Shown here piece by piece: positions 33,607 through 42,617 of a stretch of 64,000 nucleotides of DNA. The translations under genes were made by a program, and so were the position numbers. Each line of letters begins with the position of its first letter. The first letter of the stretch is position 1. The stretch comes from Deltaproteobacteria bacterium (GTDB taxonomy: Bacteria; Desulfobacterota; Binatia; HRBIN30; JACQVA1): NCBI GenBank assembly GCA_016178705.1, contig JACOST010000001.1, positions 115,391 to 179,390 of the forward strand. Reading direction: 5' to 3'. The notes beneath the pieces were generated by a model. It ran no database searches and was not told where the DNA came from. It worked only from the letters and a program-made list of their open reading frames with translations.

Positions 33607-33768
33607 ATGGTACGCATCGGGGATACAGTAGTGATCATGTCAGCACCGGGGATGTTCACGGTCGTTGCCATCGATGGCCAGGAAGTCACCATTGAGAGCG
33701 CCGCCGGCGCGCAGAAGATCGTGCTGATGCAGGCCGTGCGCACGATCGCGATGGCCGCGCCGCACTGA
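33607..33768 (+). CDS. Small hypothetical protein, 53 aa
   Basis: A strong ribosome site (ggcggagg) precedes ATG 33607. The product (MVRIGDTVVIMSAPGMFTVV, then IESAAGAQKIVLMQAVRTI) is nearly all beta strands, like a small KOW- or SH3-type barrel. It fills the space between two minus-strand genes. The good ribosome site and natural composition support it. No family is named. Confidence 0.6.
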   Translation: MVRIGDTVVIMSAPGMFTVVAIDGQEVTIESAAGAQKIVLMQAVRTIAMAAPH

Positions 33769-33775
33769 CGCGTGG

Positions 33776-34309
33776 CTACTCCGCGGGAGATCGCGCCTGA
33801 TTGAGTCGGTCGAGGTACAGGCGCAGCACTTCGATCCCGTCGGGACAGAACGGTTCACGCTGGGCCAGTTCGATCACCGCATCCAGATCCATCCACTCGC
33901 CGCTGGCCACTTCACTGGCCTGCAGCGCGAGTGCTCCATTGTGGGTCGCCGTGTAGACGACGCCGTTGATGTGGTTCGTGTCGTCATCGAACTGGAAGCT
34001 GAAGAGGCGCCGCAGCCGATCGCCGGCGACCCCCGCTTCTTCGCGCAACTCGCGCTGTGCCCCGGCGTCGTGATCTTCTCCCGCCGCCACGACGCCGCCG
34101 AACGTCACGTCGTAGTAGCCTGGGTAAACGTCCTTCGTAACCGTCCGCCGATGGACGAACAGCTGACTGTCTCGATTGAACAGCAGCACATAGGTGCTGC
34201 GGTGACGCAAGCCGCGGGCGCGGATGTCGCGCCGCGTCGTCTGACCGACGACACGGTCCTGTTCGTCGACGATGTCGACCAGTTCGTCCGCGCTCGCCGC
34301 CGCACTCAT
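33776..34309 (-). CDS. NUDIX hydrolase
   Basis: From ATG 34309 the protein is 177 residues. The Nudix box is GGVVAAGEDHDAGAQRELREEAGV, with the R-E-x-x-E-E metal core intact. DIVDEQDRVVGQTTRRDIRA at the start and FVHRRTVTKDVYPGYYDVTFGG are the pattern of the YfcD/Idi-like subgroup. It would hydrolyse a nucleoside-diphosphate-linked compound. The start overlaps the upstream gene's stop (ATGA). Confidence 0.9.
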   Translation of the reverse strand: MSAAASADELVDIVDEQDRVVGQTTRRDIRARGLRHRSTYVLLFNRDSQLFVHRRTVTKDVYPGYYDVTFGGVVAAGEDHDAGAQRELREEAGVAGDRLRRLFSFQFDDDTNHINGVVYTATHNGALALQASEVASGEWMDLDAVIELAQREPFCPDGIEVLRLYLDRLNQARSPAE

Positions 34310-34920
34310 TCGGCGACGGCCTCGCGGGGGATCTCGGCGCTGATCTCTTGCAACCAGGCGCTGAGCAACTCGAGGAACTGCTTGCGCAGCGCGCGCTGAC
34401 GTGGGGTCAGCTTGGAGAGCATTTCTTCTTTGGTTTTGGCCGGGTCGCCTTGCACGACGAATTCCTCGTCGACGACAACGCTGAGCAGCATCGGGTCGCT
34501 CCCGTTCCATTGCTCGGTGACCGGAAACCCGAACTCGCGCAGGCCACCTTCCCAGGTCGCATCGACTTCAATCCATTGGCCGTCGACCTGGATCTGCAGA
34601 TAGTCGTGAAAATCGACGATCTCATTCTTGAGCAGCAGCGCCTGCATCTCGTCTGGAAACGGCAACGACGATTCGTCGAAGCGGTGGCGGCAGATCATGT
34701 TGCGCACTTTGAGCCCGAGCATGCGGAACAACTCGCCCAACAGGTAGTGCTTCCCGGAACAGGACGCGACGCGTTGGCGCAGCACCTCGGCCGGATTCCG
34801 ACTGGCCGGGTAGGTGTAGGGGATATCGCGCACGTGTTCGAACAACGCGATGCGCGCCGCCACCGGGTCACGGCCAGCGGTCCACTTTTCAAATGCTGCG
34901 CGGATCACTCCCTCTTCCAT
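34306..34920 (-). CDS. Transglutaminase-like protein
   Basis: A 204-residue protein. ASCSGKHYLLGELFRMLGL supplies the nucleophilic Cys at the start of a helix, DFHDYLQIQVDGQWIEVDAT supplies His and Asp. These three in this order form the transglutaminase/cysteine-protease triad. No signal peptide is seen, so it is probably cytosolic. It is translationally coupled to the NUDIX gene. Its substrate is unknown. Confidence 0.83.
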   Translation of the reverse strand: MEEGVIRAAFEKWTAGRDPVAARIALFEHVRDIPYTYPASRNPAEVLRQRVASCSGKHYLLGELFRMLGLKVRNMICRHRFDESSLPFPDEMQALLLKNEIVDFHDYLQIQVDGQWIEVDATWEGGLREFGFPVTEQWNGSDPMLLSVVVDEEFVVQGDPAKTKEEMLSKLTPRQRALRKQFLELLSAWLQEISAEIPREAVAE

Positions 34921-35093
34921 TCGTTCACAAGCCTCAAGCGTCGCGACGCGGTTGACAGGTCATTGTTAAGTCGTCGGATAGAACCTAGCGGGATGAAATC
35001 TGGCGAGATGACGGCCTCACAGCTACACACCTGATTGTCGAGGTCACCTGCCGCGGCAGCTTACTGCCGGGTACCCGCTGACGTCAACGGCTC

Positions 35094-35744
35094 CTACCTC
35101 ACTGCGCGTCGGCGCACGGCAAAGCGTGCAGCTTCCTCGGGCGTGTTGACGTTGCGAAACGACTCGGCGGCACCCACGACGGCTCGCATCTCAGCCTCAG
35201 GTACGTAGTCGACGTTGAGCGCCGGCAGCAGGTTGCGAATAGCGCGGACGCCGCGCTGCAGGGCTGCCGCAATCGGATCCCGCAGCCGCGTTGCGTACAA
35301 AGCGTGCAACGGCTCAATGTCGCTCTCCCATTCGGGGATGATGGAGTCTTGTCCATTCAATCGACGCACTAGAAACCCAATCGGCTCAATTCGCAGGAAG
35401 GGCATGTCACACGCCACCACGAAAGCGTAAGGGGTCCGCAACCGCGAGAGCCCCGCATGAATGCCGCCGAGCGGTCCGAGACCGGGTACTTCATCGCTGG
35501 TGATTTCCACGTCGAAGCCGCGGTACTTCTCGGGAGAGTTACTGACCACCACCACTTGCGGAAAGCACCCCCGCAACAATGCCAAGGTCCGCTCGAACAC
35601 TGATTGACCATCGACCGTAAGGAAGGCTTTGTCCTCGCCGCCCATACGGCTGTTTTTACCTCCCGCGAGAATCACGCCGCCGACCTCGGTGCTCAGGTAC
35701 GGATCGCCAGCGGACGCGGCCGCGCCAACTACAGTTTCGGACAT
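35094..35744 (-). CDS. mobA: Molybdenum-cofactor guanylyltransferase-like protein
   Basis: From ATG 35744 the protein is 216 residues. GVILAGGKNSRMGGEDKAFL is the nucleotide-binding signature of MobA, GPLGGIHAGL the guanine-contact loop and VACDMPFL the magnesium-binding motif. MobA couples GMP to molybdopterin to form bis-MGD for DMSO-reductase-family enzymes. No molybdoenzyme or other moa gene is nearby. A TTG start further upstream is possible but weak. Confidence 0.86.
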   Translation of the reverse strand: MSETVVGAAASAGDPYLSTEVGGVILAGGKNSRMGGEDKAFLTVDGQSVFERTLALLRGCFPQVVVVSNSPEKYRGFDVEITSDEVPGLGPLGGIHAGLSRLRTPYAFVVACDMPFLRIEPIGFLVRRLNGQDSIIPEWESDIEPLHALYATRLRDPIAAALQRGVRAIRNLLPALNVDYVPEAEMRAVVGAAESFRNVNTPEEAARFAVRRRAVR

Positions 35745-35940
35745 CGATTCGGATCGCAGCTGCGACACGCCAGGTTCCGTTGTCGGGCGAAGAATAAGAG
35801 CCGCCCACGGGTCAGTCAACCCTGTGGGGTGTTACCCCTACCGAGGCGACTTGACGCGCCAACGGCACCCCTTTTGTCTGGGAAATCGGAGAGTGTTATT
35901 GCCACCGGCGATCGGAACCTGCCCGGCGATGAGCGGTGGA

Positions 35941-36240
35941 TCAACGGCTGGCAACCTGACGCAGTGGGGGCCGTAACAGTTCGGGGCCCAGCGTGATCAG
36001 CTGAGGCGATAGTTGCTTGCGAATCCGCCCAGGGGACCAGCCAAAGTGCCGGCAAATCGCTTCGAAGCTGAACGGATGATCGTCGCCTTCGCTCAAGAAG
36101 TAGCGCTGCGCCCGGTCGCGCTCGGCGGGGTCGCGGTGCTCCAAATCCCAAAAGGCTGACTGCATGACGGCGAGCAGCAGCCGTTCCTCGGGGCTCGTGA
36201 CACGATGCTGCGTTTCCGCAGTGTCCGTTCCGAAGCGCAT
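35941..36240 (-). CDS. Small conserved-motif protein, paralogue of the 39268 gene
   Basis: A 99-residue protein from ATG 36240. It contains SPEERLLLAVMQSAFWDL and HPFSFEAICRHFGWSPGRIRKQL, which match SPERRLMLAVLEEAVLTLL and WPFSFENICSALHFDADYIRRGV in the gene at 39268. The second part resembles an HTH ending in a recognition helix, so DNA binding is possible. No named family is recognised. The long frame extending to 37647 is a shadow of the ABC permease. Confidence 0.65.
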   Translation of the reverse strand: MRFGTDTAETQHRVTSPEERLLLAVMQSAFWDLEHRDPAERDRAQRYFLSEGDDHPFSFEAICRHFGWSPGRIRKQLSPQLITLGPELLRPPLRQVASR

Positions 36241-36323
36241 AACGGTTGGACGATTATCACCATTGCATACCCCGGGCAATGAAAATCTGATCCGAACGGC
36301 TGCCCGGTGGGACCTCGCTCGCC

Positions 36324-38099
36324 TTAGTCTTCGATCCCCTCGAGTCGGCGCAGCCCATACTGGGTTGAGGCCACAAACACCGCCACCGTCACCCCCAACG
36401 CACCCGCCAACGATGTTCCGATTCCCAGCCAAGCGCCGGCGGCGATCACGCCTCCCCGCAGCCAGCTCGTGAACAGAACATAGACCGGCCAGGCCTCCAA
36501 GCCGACCACCGCCGCAATGAACGACATGCACAGGACCATGTAGACCAGGCCACCGGTTCCGGCAGCCACGCGGGCGGCGTTGTCGGCATCGAAGTTCGGG
36601 TACGTGACCCCGACCGCCAGACCGAGGCTGACGATGCTGAACGTCATCCCAAACAGGGTCAGCGCGGACAACCACATCATGAATGGCATCACTCGCAGAT
36701 AGGTATTGGTGGCTAAGACCAGCACCTCCCCAAGCACCAACAGCGGGACCAACCCCACCCAGAATTTCGCCCACCACACTCGGCGCAGGCTGAGCGGCGC
36801 CGTGCGCAGCACCCACAAGGCCTTCCCCTCCAAACTCACCGACGGGAAAATGAAACGAACCGAAACGGCCGCCACCACAAAACCGGCCAGTGCCAGGTTC
36901 AAAAAGGCGATTGCATTCTTGAAGTAGAACGTCACCAGCGGATTGCCCTGCAGCGGCAGGACGCTGAAGTTGTAGACGTACACGACCACGAGCGCCAGCA
37001 GCAGAATGAGCTGCGACCACTGACTGGTGTCGCGAAAGAAGGTCTTCACGTCCTTGATCAAGATCAAACGTGTCTGCGGCGAGAACGGCCAGGTCGCCCA
37101 GCGCAACAGGGCTTCCCACGCCGGTTGCTGCGTCAACCGGGCCTGCCGACCTTCCTGTGCCTTGGTCCAGCCGGGCAGGAAGAGCCGCCGCATGACCAAT
37201 TCGCTGCCCATCGCGACGACCGCGGCCGTGGTGACCAGCAGCCCGTAGTAAAACCACGGGGAGCCCTCGCGCAGCCCAAGCGAGGGAGAGATCGCCTCCG
37301 CGGCCCAGGTGCTGGGCAGTAGCGGCGAAGCGGGGGCCTGCATCGCCCCGAGGAAGTCCATGAAGTTTGCAAACGCCTCCGGATTGACCAGCCGCTCCGG
37401 TTGCAGCAGGCGAAAGAACAAGTACAGCACAGCCACGGCGACGATCGACAGCAGGAAGAGAATGTCCTTGGTCCGGCGCGCCGGGAAGACGTTCACCAGC
37501 ACGGCAGTGAGCGTGATGCCGATCGCCGCCGGAATCACCAAGAACGGTGGCAAGGTTCCAACGACGGCGAGATAGAAGAGCGGGCCGGCATGATGCACCG
37601 TGCCATACGCAAGGAACGCCGGAATCGCGAATAGGATCACCATCCACGACGAGTCGAGGAGGGTCTCGCCCAGCCGACTGTAGAAGAAGCGTGCCGGCGG
37701 GATCGGCGCCGCCACCAGACGATCGAGATCGCGGGAGAGAAAAAACGTCGACAGCGACGCGACGATGTTCGAGAACAACAGGATCGAAAAGAACGTCATC
37801 AGCACCATGCCGAGCAGCTTGTACGCCAGCACCGGGCCGAGATCCGGAATCGACAGGAAGTACCGCAACGCGCGAGTGAAGAAGATGAAGACCGCCGCGC
37901 CGAACCCGAGCGCGACCAGCGCCAACACTGCCGCTTGAATCCGCCCCGCACGGGTCAAGCGCCGAGTGCGGTTACGCGCCGCCAGCCAACGCGGCTGCAA
38001 TAGCAGCGAAAGGCCCGCCAGCTCGCCGCCGGGGCTCCCGTGCAACTCATTCAACGGCGTTGCGAGCGGCACGGCCAGTCGGCCGTTGGCGCGCGGCAT
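36324..38099 (-). CDS. ABC-2-type exporter permease
   Basis: A 591-residue membrane protein with about a dozen hydrophobic helices, for example KLLGMVLMTFFSILLFSNIV and LILLLALVVVYVYNF. It has the ABC-export permease pattern with long paired halves. The stop of the ATPase gene lies 2 bp upstream, so permease and ATPase are one unit. The cargo cannot be inferred. SRDLDRLVAAPIPPARFFYSRL is the cytosolic loop that usually meets the ATPase. Confidence 0.86.
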   Translation of the reverse strand: MPRANGRLAVPLATPLNELHGSPGGELAGLSLLLQPRWLAARNRTRRLTRAGRIQAAVLALVALGFGAAVFIFFTRALRYFLSIPDLGPVLAYKLLGMVLMTFFSILLFSNIVASLSTFFLSRDLDRLVAAPIPPARFFYSRLGETLLDSSWMVILFAIPAFLAYGTVHHAGPLFYLAVVGTLPPFLVIPAAIGITLTAVLVNVFPARRTKDILFLLSIVAVAVLYLFFRLLQPERLVNPEAFANFMDFLGAMQAPASPLLPSTWAAEAISPSLGLREGSPWFYYGLLVTTAAVVAMGSELVMRRLFLPGWTKAQEGRQARLTQQPAWEALLRWATWPFSPQTRLILIKDVKTFFRDTSQWSQLILLLALVVVYVYNFSVLPLQGNPLVTFYFKNAIAFLNLALAGFVVAAVSVRFIFPSVSLEGKALWVLRTAPLSLRRVWWAKFWVGLVPLLVLGEVLVLATNTYLRVMPFMMWLSALTLFGMTFSIVSLGLAVGVTYPNFDADNAARVAAGTGGLVYMVLCMSFIAAVVGLEAWPVYVLFTSWLRGGVIAAGAWLGIGTSLAGALGVTVAVFVASTQYGLRRLEGIED

Positions 38100-38101
38100 A
38101 G

Positions 38102-38872
38102 TCAGACCCGCATCCCACCCACCGCGCCGTCGCCCTCGATCCCTCCCGTGAGCGTGAGGAACAACGACTCGATTGGCAGGTGATCGGCGCTGCCCACCTG
38201 CTGGCGCAGCTCGTCGACGCTGCCGACGGCGATCAGATGGCCCTGATTGATGATGCCGACGCGATCACAGGTCTCTTCCGCCACCTCCAAGCTGTGGGTC
38301 GACATGAAGACCGTGACGCCCTCGGCGGCGAGCTGTCGGAAGGTGCGCTTAAGCAAGCGCGCCCCGCGCGGATCGAGCCCGACCATCGGTTCGTCGACGA
38401 TCAACAACCGCGGTCCGTGAATCAGCGCCGATGCCATCGTCAGGCGTTGCTTCATCCCGTGCGAGTACGACTCGACCAAGTCGTCGGCCCAGTTGGTGAG
38501 GTCGAACAGATCCAGCAGCTCGGCCCGCCGCTTGTCCATCAATCCGTCGGGAACGCTATAGAGTCCGGCGACAAAGGCGAGGAATTCGCTCGCCGTGAGC
38601 TTCTCATAGATGTACGGACGATCCGGGACGAAGCCGCACATTTGTTTGGCGCGCAACGGATCGGCACTGAGGTGGTGGCCGCCGAGCCATACGCTGCCCT
38701 CGGTCGGCTGCAGCAAACCCATCATCATGCGGATCGTCGTCGTCTTTCCCGCTCCGTTGGGACCGAGAAAGCCGAAGATCTCGCCGGCCGGCACGTGCAG
38801 ATTGACGCAATCCACAGCGATCACGTCGCCGTAACGCTTGGTGAGGTCACGTAGTTCGATCATGTCCACCAT
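38102..38872 (-). CDS. ABC transporter ATP-binding protein
   Basis: From ATG 38872 the protein is 256 residues, the normal length. Walker A is GPNGAGKTTT, the Q-loop follows in MMMGLLQPTEG, the signature is a degenerate SYSHGMKQRLTMASALIH, Walker B LLIVDEPMVGLD and the switch His in FMSTHSLEVA. It resembles the CcmA/NatA group of exporters. It drives the 591-aa permease encoded 2 bp downstream. ATG 38863 is an alternative start. Confidence 0.92.
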   Translation of the reverse strand: MVDMIELRDLTKRYGDVIAVDCVNLHVPAGEIFGFLGPNGAGKTTTIRMMMGLLQPTEGSVWLGGHHLSADPLRAKQMCGFVPDRPYIYEKLTASEFLAFVAGLYSVPDGLMDKRRAELLDLFDLTNWADDLVESYSHGMKQRLTMASALIHGPRLLIVDEPMVGLDPRGARLLKRTFRQLAAEGVTVFMSTHSLEVAEETCDRVGIINQGHLIAVGSVDELRQQVGSADHLPIESLFLTLTGGIEGDGAVGGMRV

Positions 38873-39267
38873 GGTGTCGTGCCCCGATCGGGTTTGCAAG
38901 ATCAGTGCCCCGTTCCCTGCGAGGGCGCATGCCGGGCTGTCCTGGGTGTGCGGAAGCGTACTCCGGCGAGTGCTTGCCACTCGCGCTGAAATGAAACGCC
39001 GCGCCGCGCCGCGTTCACGCGTTCAATGGGCTTCTCGCCACCGAAAGCCAGCCGTTGCGCGCCCGATTCGAGCCGTTGGAGCCATACTGGGAACCTTACC
39101 CCCCGTCGCCGAGTTAGAGTCGATGACATGACCGGACCGGGCCTCTGCTGGCTGCTCACCTTCGTCACCCTGCCGCTCGCGGAGGCAACGCGGGAAGTAC
39201 TGCGGGAAGAACCACCGATGGATCGCGTCGTCCCCGCTGGGCCGGCCTGAGGCCGACGGAGTCGTGC
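38873..39267. other. 395-bp gap between divergent units
   Basis: It separates the ABC transporter from the plus-strand paralogue gene and must contain both promoters. A possible 40-residue ORF lies at 39128-39250 (MTGPGLCWLLTFVTLPLAEA, then TREVLREEPPM), with one hydrophobic stretch, but it lacks a ribosome site and I give it low weight. Nothing else is recognised. Confidence 0.35.
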
Positions 39268-39696
39268 ATGCCGGTATACGAGGCCGCTGGATCTTTGCTC
39301 GCGCCCGACATCATGGTGCCCGAACAATATTTCGCATCCGCCTACCCGCCTTCGCTCTCACCAGAGCGTCGCCTCATGCTGGCGGTGCTGGAAGAGGCCG
39401 TGCTGACCCTGCTCAAGCACTGCGGCAACCCGAGCGTGCGACCGCAGCGCCTGGCGAAGGATGCCACGCGTTGGTTCGCGGCGCGCGACAACAGTTGGCC
39501 GTTCTCGTTTGAGAACATCTGCAGCGCGTTGCACTTCGATGCCGATTACATCCGCCGCGGCGTATTCACCCTGGCTCATGGCCCGGCGGGCGCCGCCAGT
39601 GGCCAGTTCGTCGTCACCCTGCCCTTTGCTCGTCGGGTTGCCGGGCATCGCCACAAGGTTGGCCTCCTCTTGCCGCACCGCAAAGCGGTCGGCTGA
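39268..39696 (+). CDS. Small conserved-motif protein, paralogue of the 35941 gene
   Basis: A 142-residue protein. Residues about 31-100 match the other paralogue through LSPERRLMLAVLEEAV and NSWPFSFENICSALHFDADY; both share the PFSFE-x-IC core and a preceding amphipathic helix. The C-terminus is basic ([19 protein letters not shown]), which suits nucleic-acid binding. No family is recognised. The two paralogues flank the ABC exporter on opposite strands. Confidence 0.68.
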   Translation: MPVYEAAGSLLAPDIMVPEQYFASAYPPSLSPERRLMLAVLEEAVLTLLKHCGNPSVRPQRLAKDATRWFAARDNSWPFSFENICSALHFDADYIRRGVFTLAHGPAGAASGQFVVTLPFARRVAGHRHKVGLLLPHRKAVG

Positions 39697-39704
39697 ATCG
39701 CCCG

Positions 39705-40091
39705 CTAGTCTCGCAGCGCAACCCGCAACCGCACTGGATGCTCGCGGCGCGGCCCGCACCAGCGAAAGCGGCGCAGGTCGACGACACCGTCGCGATCGAA
39801 CTCGATCCCTTCGTCTTCAAGTAGCCGGCGCTGCAGTTCCGGCCGATAGACATCACCGCGATGGCTGATCCGTCCCGCCGCGTTGATCACCCGCTGCCAT
39901 GGAACGCTCGGCTCGATTGCCGCCGGCAGCCAGGACAGCGCCGTTCCGACGGCGCGCGCCGCGCGCGGATGGCCGACGATGGCGGCGATTTGTCCGTACG
40001 TCGCCACGCGGCCGGAGGGGATTCGCTTCACCGTGCGATACACAGCACGACGGAACGGCGCCGGCGCGTCCCGCGGTGGTCGGCTACTCAT
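39705..40091 (-). CDS. MGMT-family alkyltransferase-like protein (ATL), Cys replaced by Trp
   Basis: A 128-residue protein from ATG 40091. PFRRAVYRTVKRIPSGRVATYGQIA and HPRAARAVGTALS are the DNA-binding part of O6-alkylguanine-DNA methyltransferase. At the acceptor site it reads PWQRVINAAGRIS, so Trp stands where MGMT has the reactive Cys. That is the definition of ATL proteins, which bind alkylated guanine and recruit nucleotide excision repair. Its start overlaps the stop of the YCII gene (ATGA). Confidence 0.88.
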   Translation of the reverse strand: MSSRPPRDAPAPFRRAVYRTVKRIPSGRVATYGQIAAIVGHPRAARAVGTALSWLPAAIEPSVPWQRVINAAGRISHRGDVYRPELQRRLLEDEGIEFDRDGVVDLRRFRWCGPRREHPVRLRVALRD

Positions 40092-40369
40092 GCCGCGATC
40101 TGCGGGAATACCTGCATGAACGGTTTCACTTCGACCGAGTTGAACACGCCATTGATCACATAGGGATCGCGGCTGACGATCGCCCACACCGCCTCGCGCG
40201 ACTCCGCATCGAGGATGATCAGGCTTCCGCTCCCGTCGGTGAACGGACCCGCCAGCCGCACGCGTCCGGCCTGCGCCAGCGGTTCCAAGTGGGCGAGATG
40301 TGCCGGGCGATGCTGTGGCCGTTTCTCTCTCGCGTCCGGCGCGTCGTGTCCAATGATCACAAACAACAT
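40088..40369 (-). CDS. YCII-domain protein
   Basis: A 93-residue protein from ATG 40369, with cggaggtag upstream. MLFVIIGHDAPDAREKRPQHRPAHLAHL, then GRVRLAGPFTDGSGSLIILDA and DPYVINGVFNSVEVKPF, fit the YciI ferredoxin-like fold in segments, including the conserved His-Asp pair (GHD and HRPAHLAHL). YciI-type proteins are small oligomeric enzymes of uncertain function. It is the first gene of a two-gene unit with the ATL gene. Confidence 0.85.
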   Translation of the reverse strand: MLFVIIGHDAPDAREKRPQHRPAHLAHLEPLAQAGRVRLAGPFTDGSGSLIILDAESREAVWAIVSRDPYVINGVFNSVEVKPFMQVFPQIAA

Positions 40370-40432
40370 GCCTACCTCCGTTGCAGTTCGCTGGCCGACT
40401 TCGTACAGTGCAGTCGCGCTGCCGCTGCCACA

Positions 40433-40798
40433 ATGGCCGACGAACATCAACCTGCGGTACCGATCGCCATCGAGCAAGTGATCGCACGCCTCTCCGAATT
40501 GGAGATCGTGCTCGGCGAACCCGCGCGCGCGGCGATCCCGGCGGTGCGCGCGCGGCTGATCGAAGCGATGGCCGCCCGCGACCGCGGCGATGCTCCCGCC
40601 GCGCTGGCGCGCGTCGGCCTGGCGATGGACAACCTCGCCGCGCTCGCCGATCGGCTTGACCCCGCCGAGGCCATGCTGATGCGAGCGGTCGCGCAACGCT
40701 TCCGCGCGGCGCTCGCCCAGGGCGATGAGAGCACGGCCAAGCAAGCCGCCGCCGACATGTTCGCGCAGTCGGGCGCCCGCGAATTCAAAAAGCCGTAG
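40433..40798 (+). CDS. Hypothetical alpha-helical protein, 121 aa
   Basis: From ATG 40433 the product is almost all helix and rich in Ala (AIEQVIARLSELEIVLGE, AMDNLAALADRLDPAEAMLM, AQRFRAALAQGDESTAKQAA). It may be a small helical bundle. It is divergent from the YCII gene and 58 bp before the outer-membrane protein gene. No family is recognised. Confidence 0.6.
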   Translation: MADEHQPAVPIAIEQVIARLSELEIVLGEPARAAIPAVRARLIEAMAARDRGDAPAALARVGLAMDNLAALADRLDPAEAMLMRAVAQRFRAALAQGDESTAKQAAADMFAQSGAREFKKP

Positions 40799-40856
40799 CC
40801 GTCGCAACTGAAGGTGGCCGTTTGAGCGCGCTGCACACATCGGCTATGACGCGCCG

Positions 40857-41882
40857 GTGTTTTCGCGGTGGCTCCGGATCATTCGCATCATCGCGCGCAT
40901 CACCACGAGCATGGCCATCGCGTTGCTCGTCCCCTGCGCGCGCGCGGACGACTTCTCCGGATTCGGTCCCGCGTCGGTTCGCAACTACCAGCCGATCCAA
41001 CTCATCTTCTTGAACCTGCCGGTCGAGCGCGCACGCACGTTGGCAGCGGGCACGCTTGAAGCGCACCTGGAAACGGTCGAGAGCAACACCATCGCCACGG
41101 TCTCCAATCCGAAGGTGCAGGGTCAGCTCAAACTCGAAACCAACCGCACTGTCATCGGTGCGAAATTCGGCGTGTGGCCGGGGCTCGAAGTCGGGGGCGA
41201 CATTCCGTTCATCTCGCACTACGGCGGCATGCTCGATACGGTCATCGATCCCATCGAACACGCGCTCGGCACGTTCAATCCCGAGCGCGATCTATATCCC
41301 GACAATTCGTTCGGCGCGTTCCTCGTTCGCCAAGGCAATACAACCGTCTTTCAAGGCAAGCGGCAGGTGTTTGAACTTGGCGACATCTGGTTCAGCGCTA
41401 AACAAGAAGTATGGGGCCGAGCGAACTGGCCGCTGGTCTCGCTGCGCGCCGCTATCAAAGCGCCCACCGGTCGCGCCAGCGCCGTGTTCGGCAGTGGTTA
41501 TCCGGACTTCGGACTCGGCTTCGCGGCTGAGCATCAGCCGCTATCATGGCTCATTCTGTACGCCGACCTAGCGGGAATCTTTCCGGTCGGTCCGATCACC
41601 CCGGCGCGGCTCACACTCAATCCGGCGCTCAACCAAGCGGTCGCCGCTGAAGCGCGAGTGTTGTGGCCGTGGTTTTCTCTGCTGTTGCAGCAGGAACTGT
41701 ACACCAGCCCGCTGCACGGCAACGGCACGCGCATTCTCGACGGCACGGTGGTCGAGCTGACGTGGGGCGCCAACGCGCGGGTAGGGCCGACGACATTTCA
41801 ACTCGCTATGGTCGACAACATCAGTCCCGTGGCCACCGCGGCGGACTTTTCTGTTCTGCTCCGAGTAGGATATGAGCTATGA
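40857..41882 (+). CDS. DUF3187-like outer-membrane beta-barrel protein
   Basis: A 341-residue protein with GTG start and a signal sequence (ITTSMAIALLVPCARA). VRNYQPIQLIFLNLP near the start of the mature part is the signature opening of DUF3187, and the rest is alternating hydrophobic strands (WPLVSLRAAIKAPTGRAS, FQLAMVDNISPV) ending in an aromatic-poor RVGYEL. Proteins of this type sit in the outer membrane; their role is unknown. It is followed by a LuxR-type response regulator. Confidence 0.75.
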   Translation: MFSRWLRIIRIIARITTSMAIALLVPCARADDFSGFGPASVRNYQPIQLIFLNLPVERARTLAAGTLEAHLETVESNTIATVSNPKVQGQLKLETNRTVIGAKFGVWPGLEVGGDIPFISHYGGMLDTVIDPIEHALGTFNPERDLYPDNSFGAFLVRQGNTTVFQGKRQVFELGDIWFSAKQEVWGRANWPLVSLRAAIKAPTGRASAVFGSGYPDFGLGFAAEHQPLSWLILYADLAGIFPVGPITPARLTLNPALNQAVAAEARVLWPWFSLLLQQELYTSPLHGNGTRILDGTVVELTWGANARVGPTTFQLAMVDNISPVATAADFSVLLRVGYEL

Positions 41883-41934
41883 AGCATACGCGATGCATTC
41901 GCGCGGAGGCCACGTAGACTCCAGGCCCTTGAGC

Positions 41935-42579
41935 ATGAAGGTCACGGTAGTCATCGCCGATGATCACGCGATCGTTCGGCAAGGTATCGCTTCGCTGCTG
42001 AGCACGAATCCGGACATTCAGATCCTCGCCGAGGCACGCGACGGTAAAGAGGCGCTTCGCCTGGTGCAGCGGCTGCGGCCGAAGGTCGCGTTGCTCGACA
42101 TCTCGATGCCGAGCATGAACGGCCTCACCGCGGCGATGCGCATCCCCAAGCTATCGCCGCACACCGCGGTGGTCATGCTCAGCATGTTCGCCGACCGCGA
42201 GTTGGTGCTGCAGGCCTTGGAAGCCGGCGCCCGCGGCTATCTCACCAAACAATCGATCGGGAGCGACGTCGCCCAAGCCATCCTCGCCGTGGCCCGCGGC
42301 GACACGTACCTCAGTCCGGACGTCGCCTCGCTCGTGGTCAGCGACTACTTGAGCGCAGTCCGCACCCGACCCGATCGCGCTCCCGAGCTGACCCTGCGCG
42401 AACGCGAAGTGTTGCAACTCATCGCCGAGGGCCGCACCAACAAAGAGATCGCCCAACTCCTCGAAACCAGCATCAAGACCGTCGACACCCACCGTACTCA
42501 CATCATGAAGCGCCTCAACATCCACGACCTCGCCGGCTTGGTGAAATACGCAGTGCGCAACGGGCTGATTCAGCCGTAA
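41935..42579 (+). CDS. NarL/FixJ-type response regulator
   Basis: From ATG 41935 the protein is 214 residues. The receiver has ADDH at about 9-12, phospho-acceptor Asp in VALLDISMPSMNG and Lys in YLTKQS. The LuxR HTH is LTLREREVLQLIAEGRTNKEIAQLL with SIKTVDTHRTHIMKRL as recognition helix. It would bind DNA after phosphorylation by an unlinked kinase. Its start is 52 bp after the outer-membrane gene. No histidine kinase is in the window. Confidence 0.92.
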   Translation: MKVTVVIADDHAIVRQGIASLLSTNPDIQILAEARDGKEALRLVQRLRPKVALLDISMPSMNGLTAAMRIPKLSPHTAVVMLSMFADRELVLQALEAGARGYLTKQSIGSDVAQAILAVARGDTYLSPDVASLVVSDYLSAVRTRPDRAPELTLREREVLQLIAEGRTNKEIAQLLETSIKTVDTHRTHIMKRLNIHDLAGLVKYAVRNGLIQP

Positions 42580-42617
42580 CCACCTCGTGATCCAATCCCG
42601 TCACGGAGAAGATTGGA

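Noticed and set aside
36324..37647. Part of a 568-residue minus-strand ORF (35941-37647)
   Set aside because: It overlaps the ABC permease in another frame and has Gly/Arg/Ala-rich shadow composition; only its last 99 codons (35941-36240) look real.
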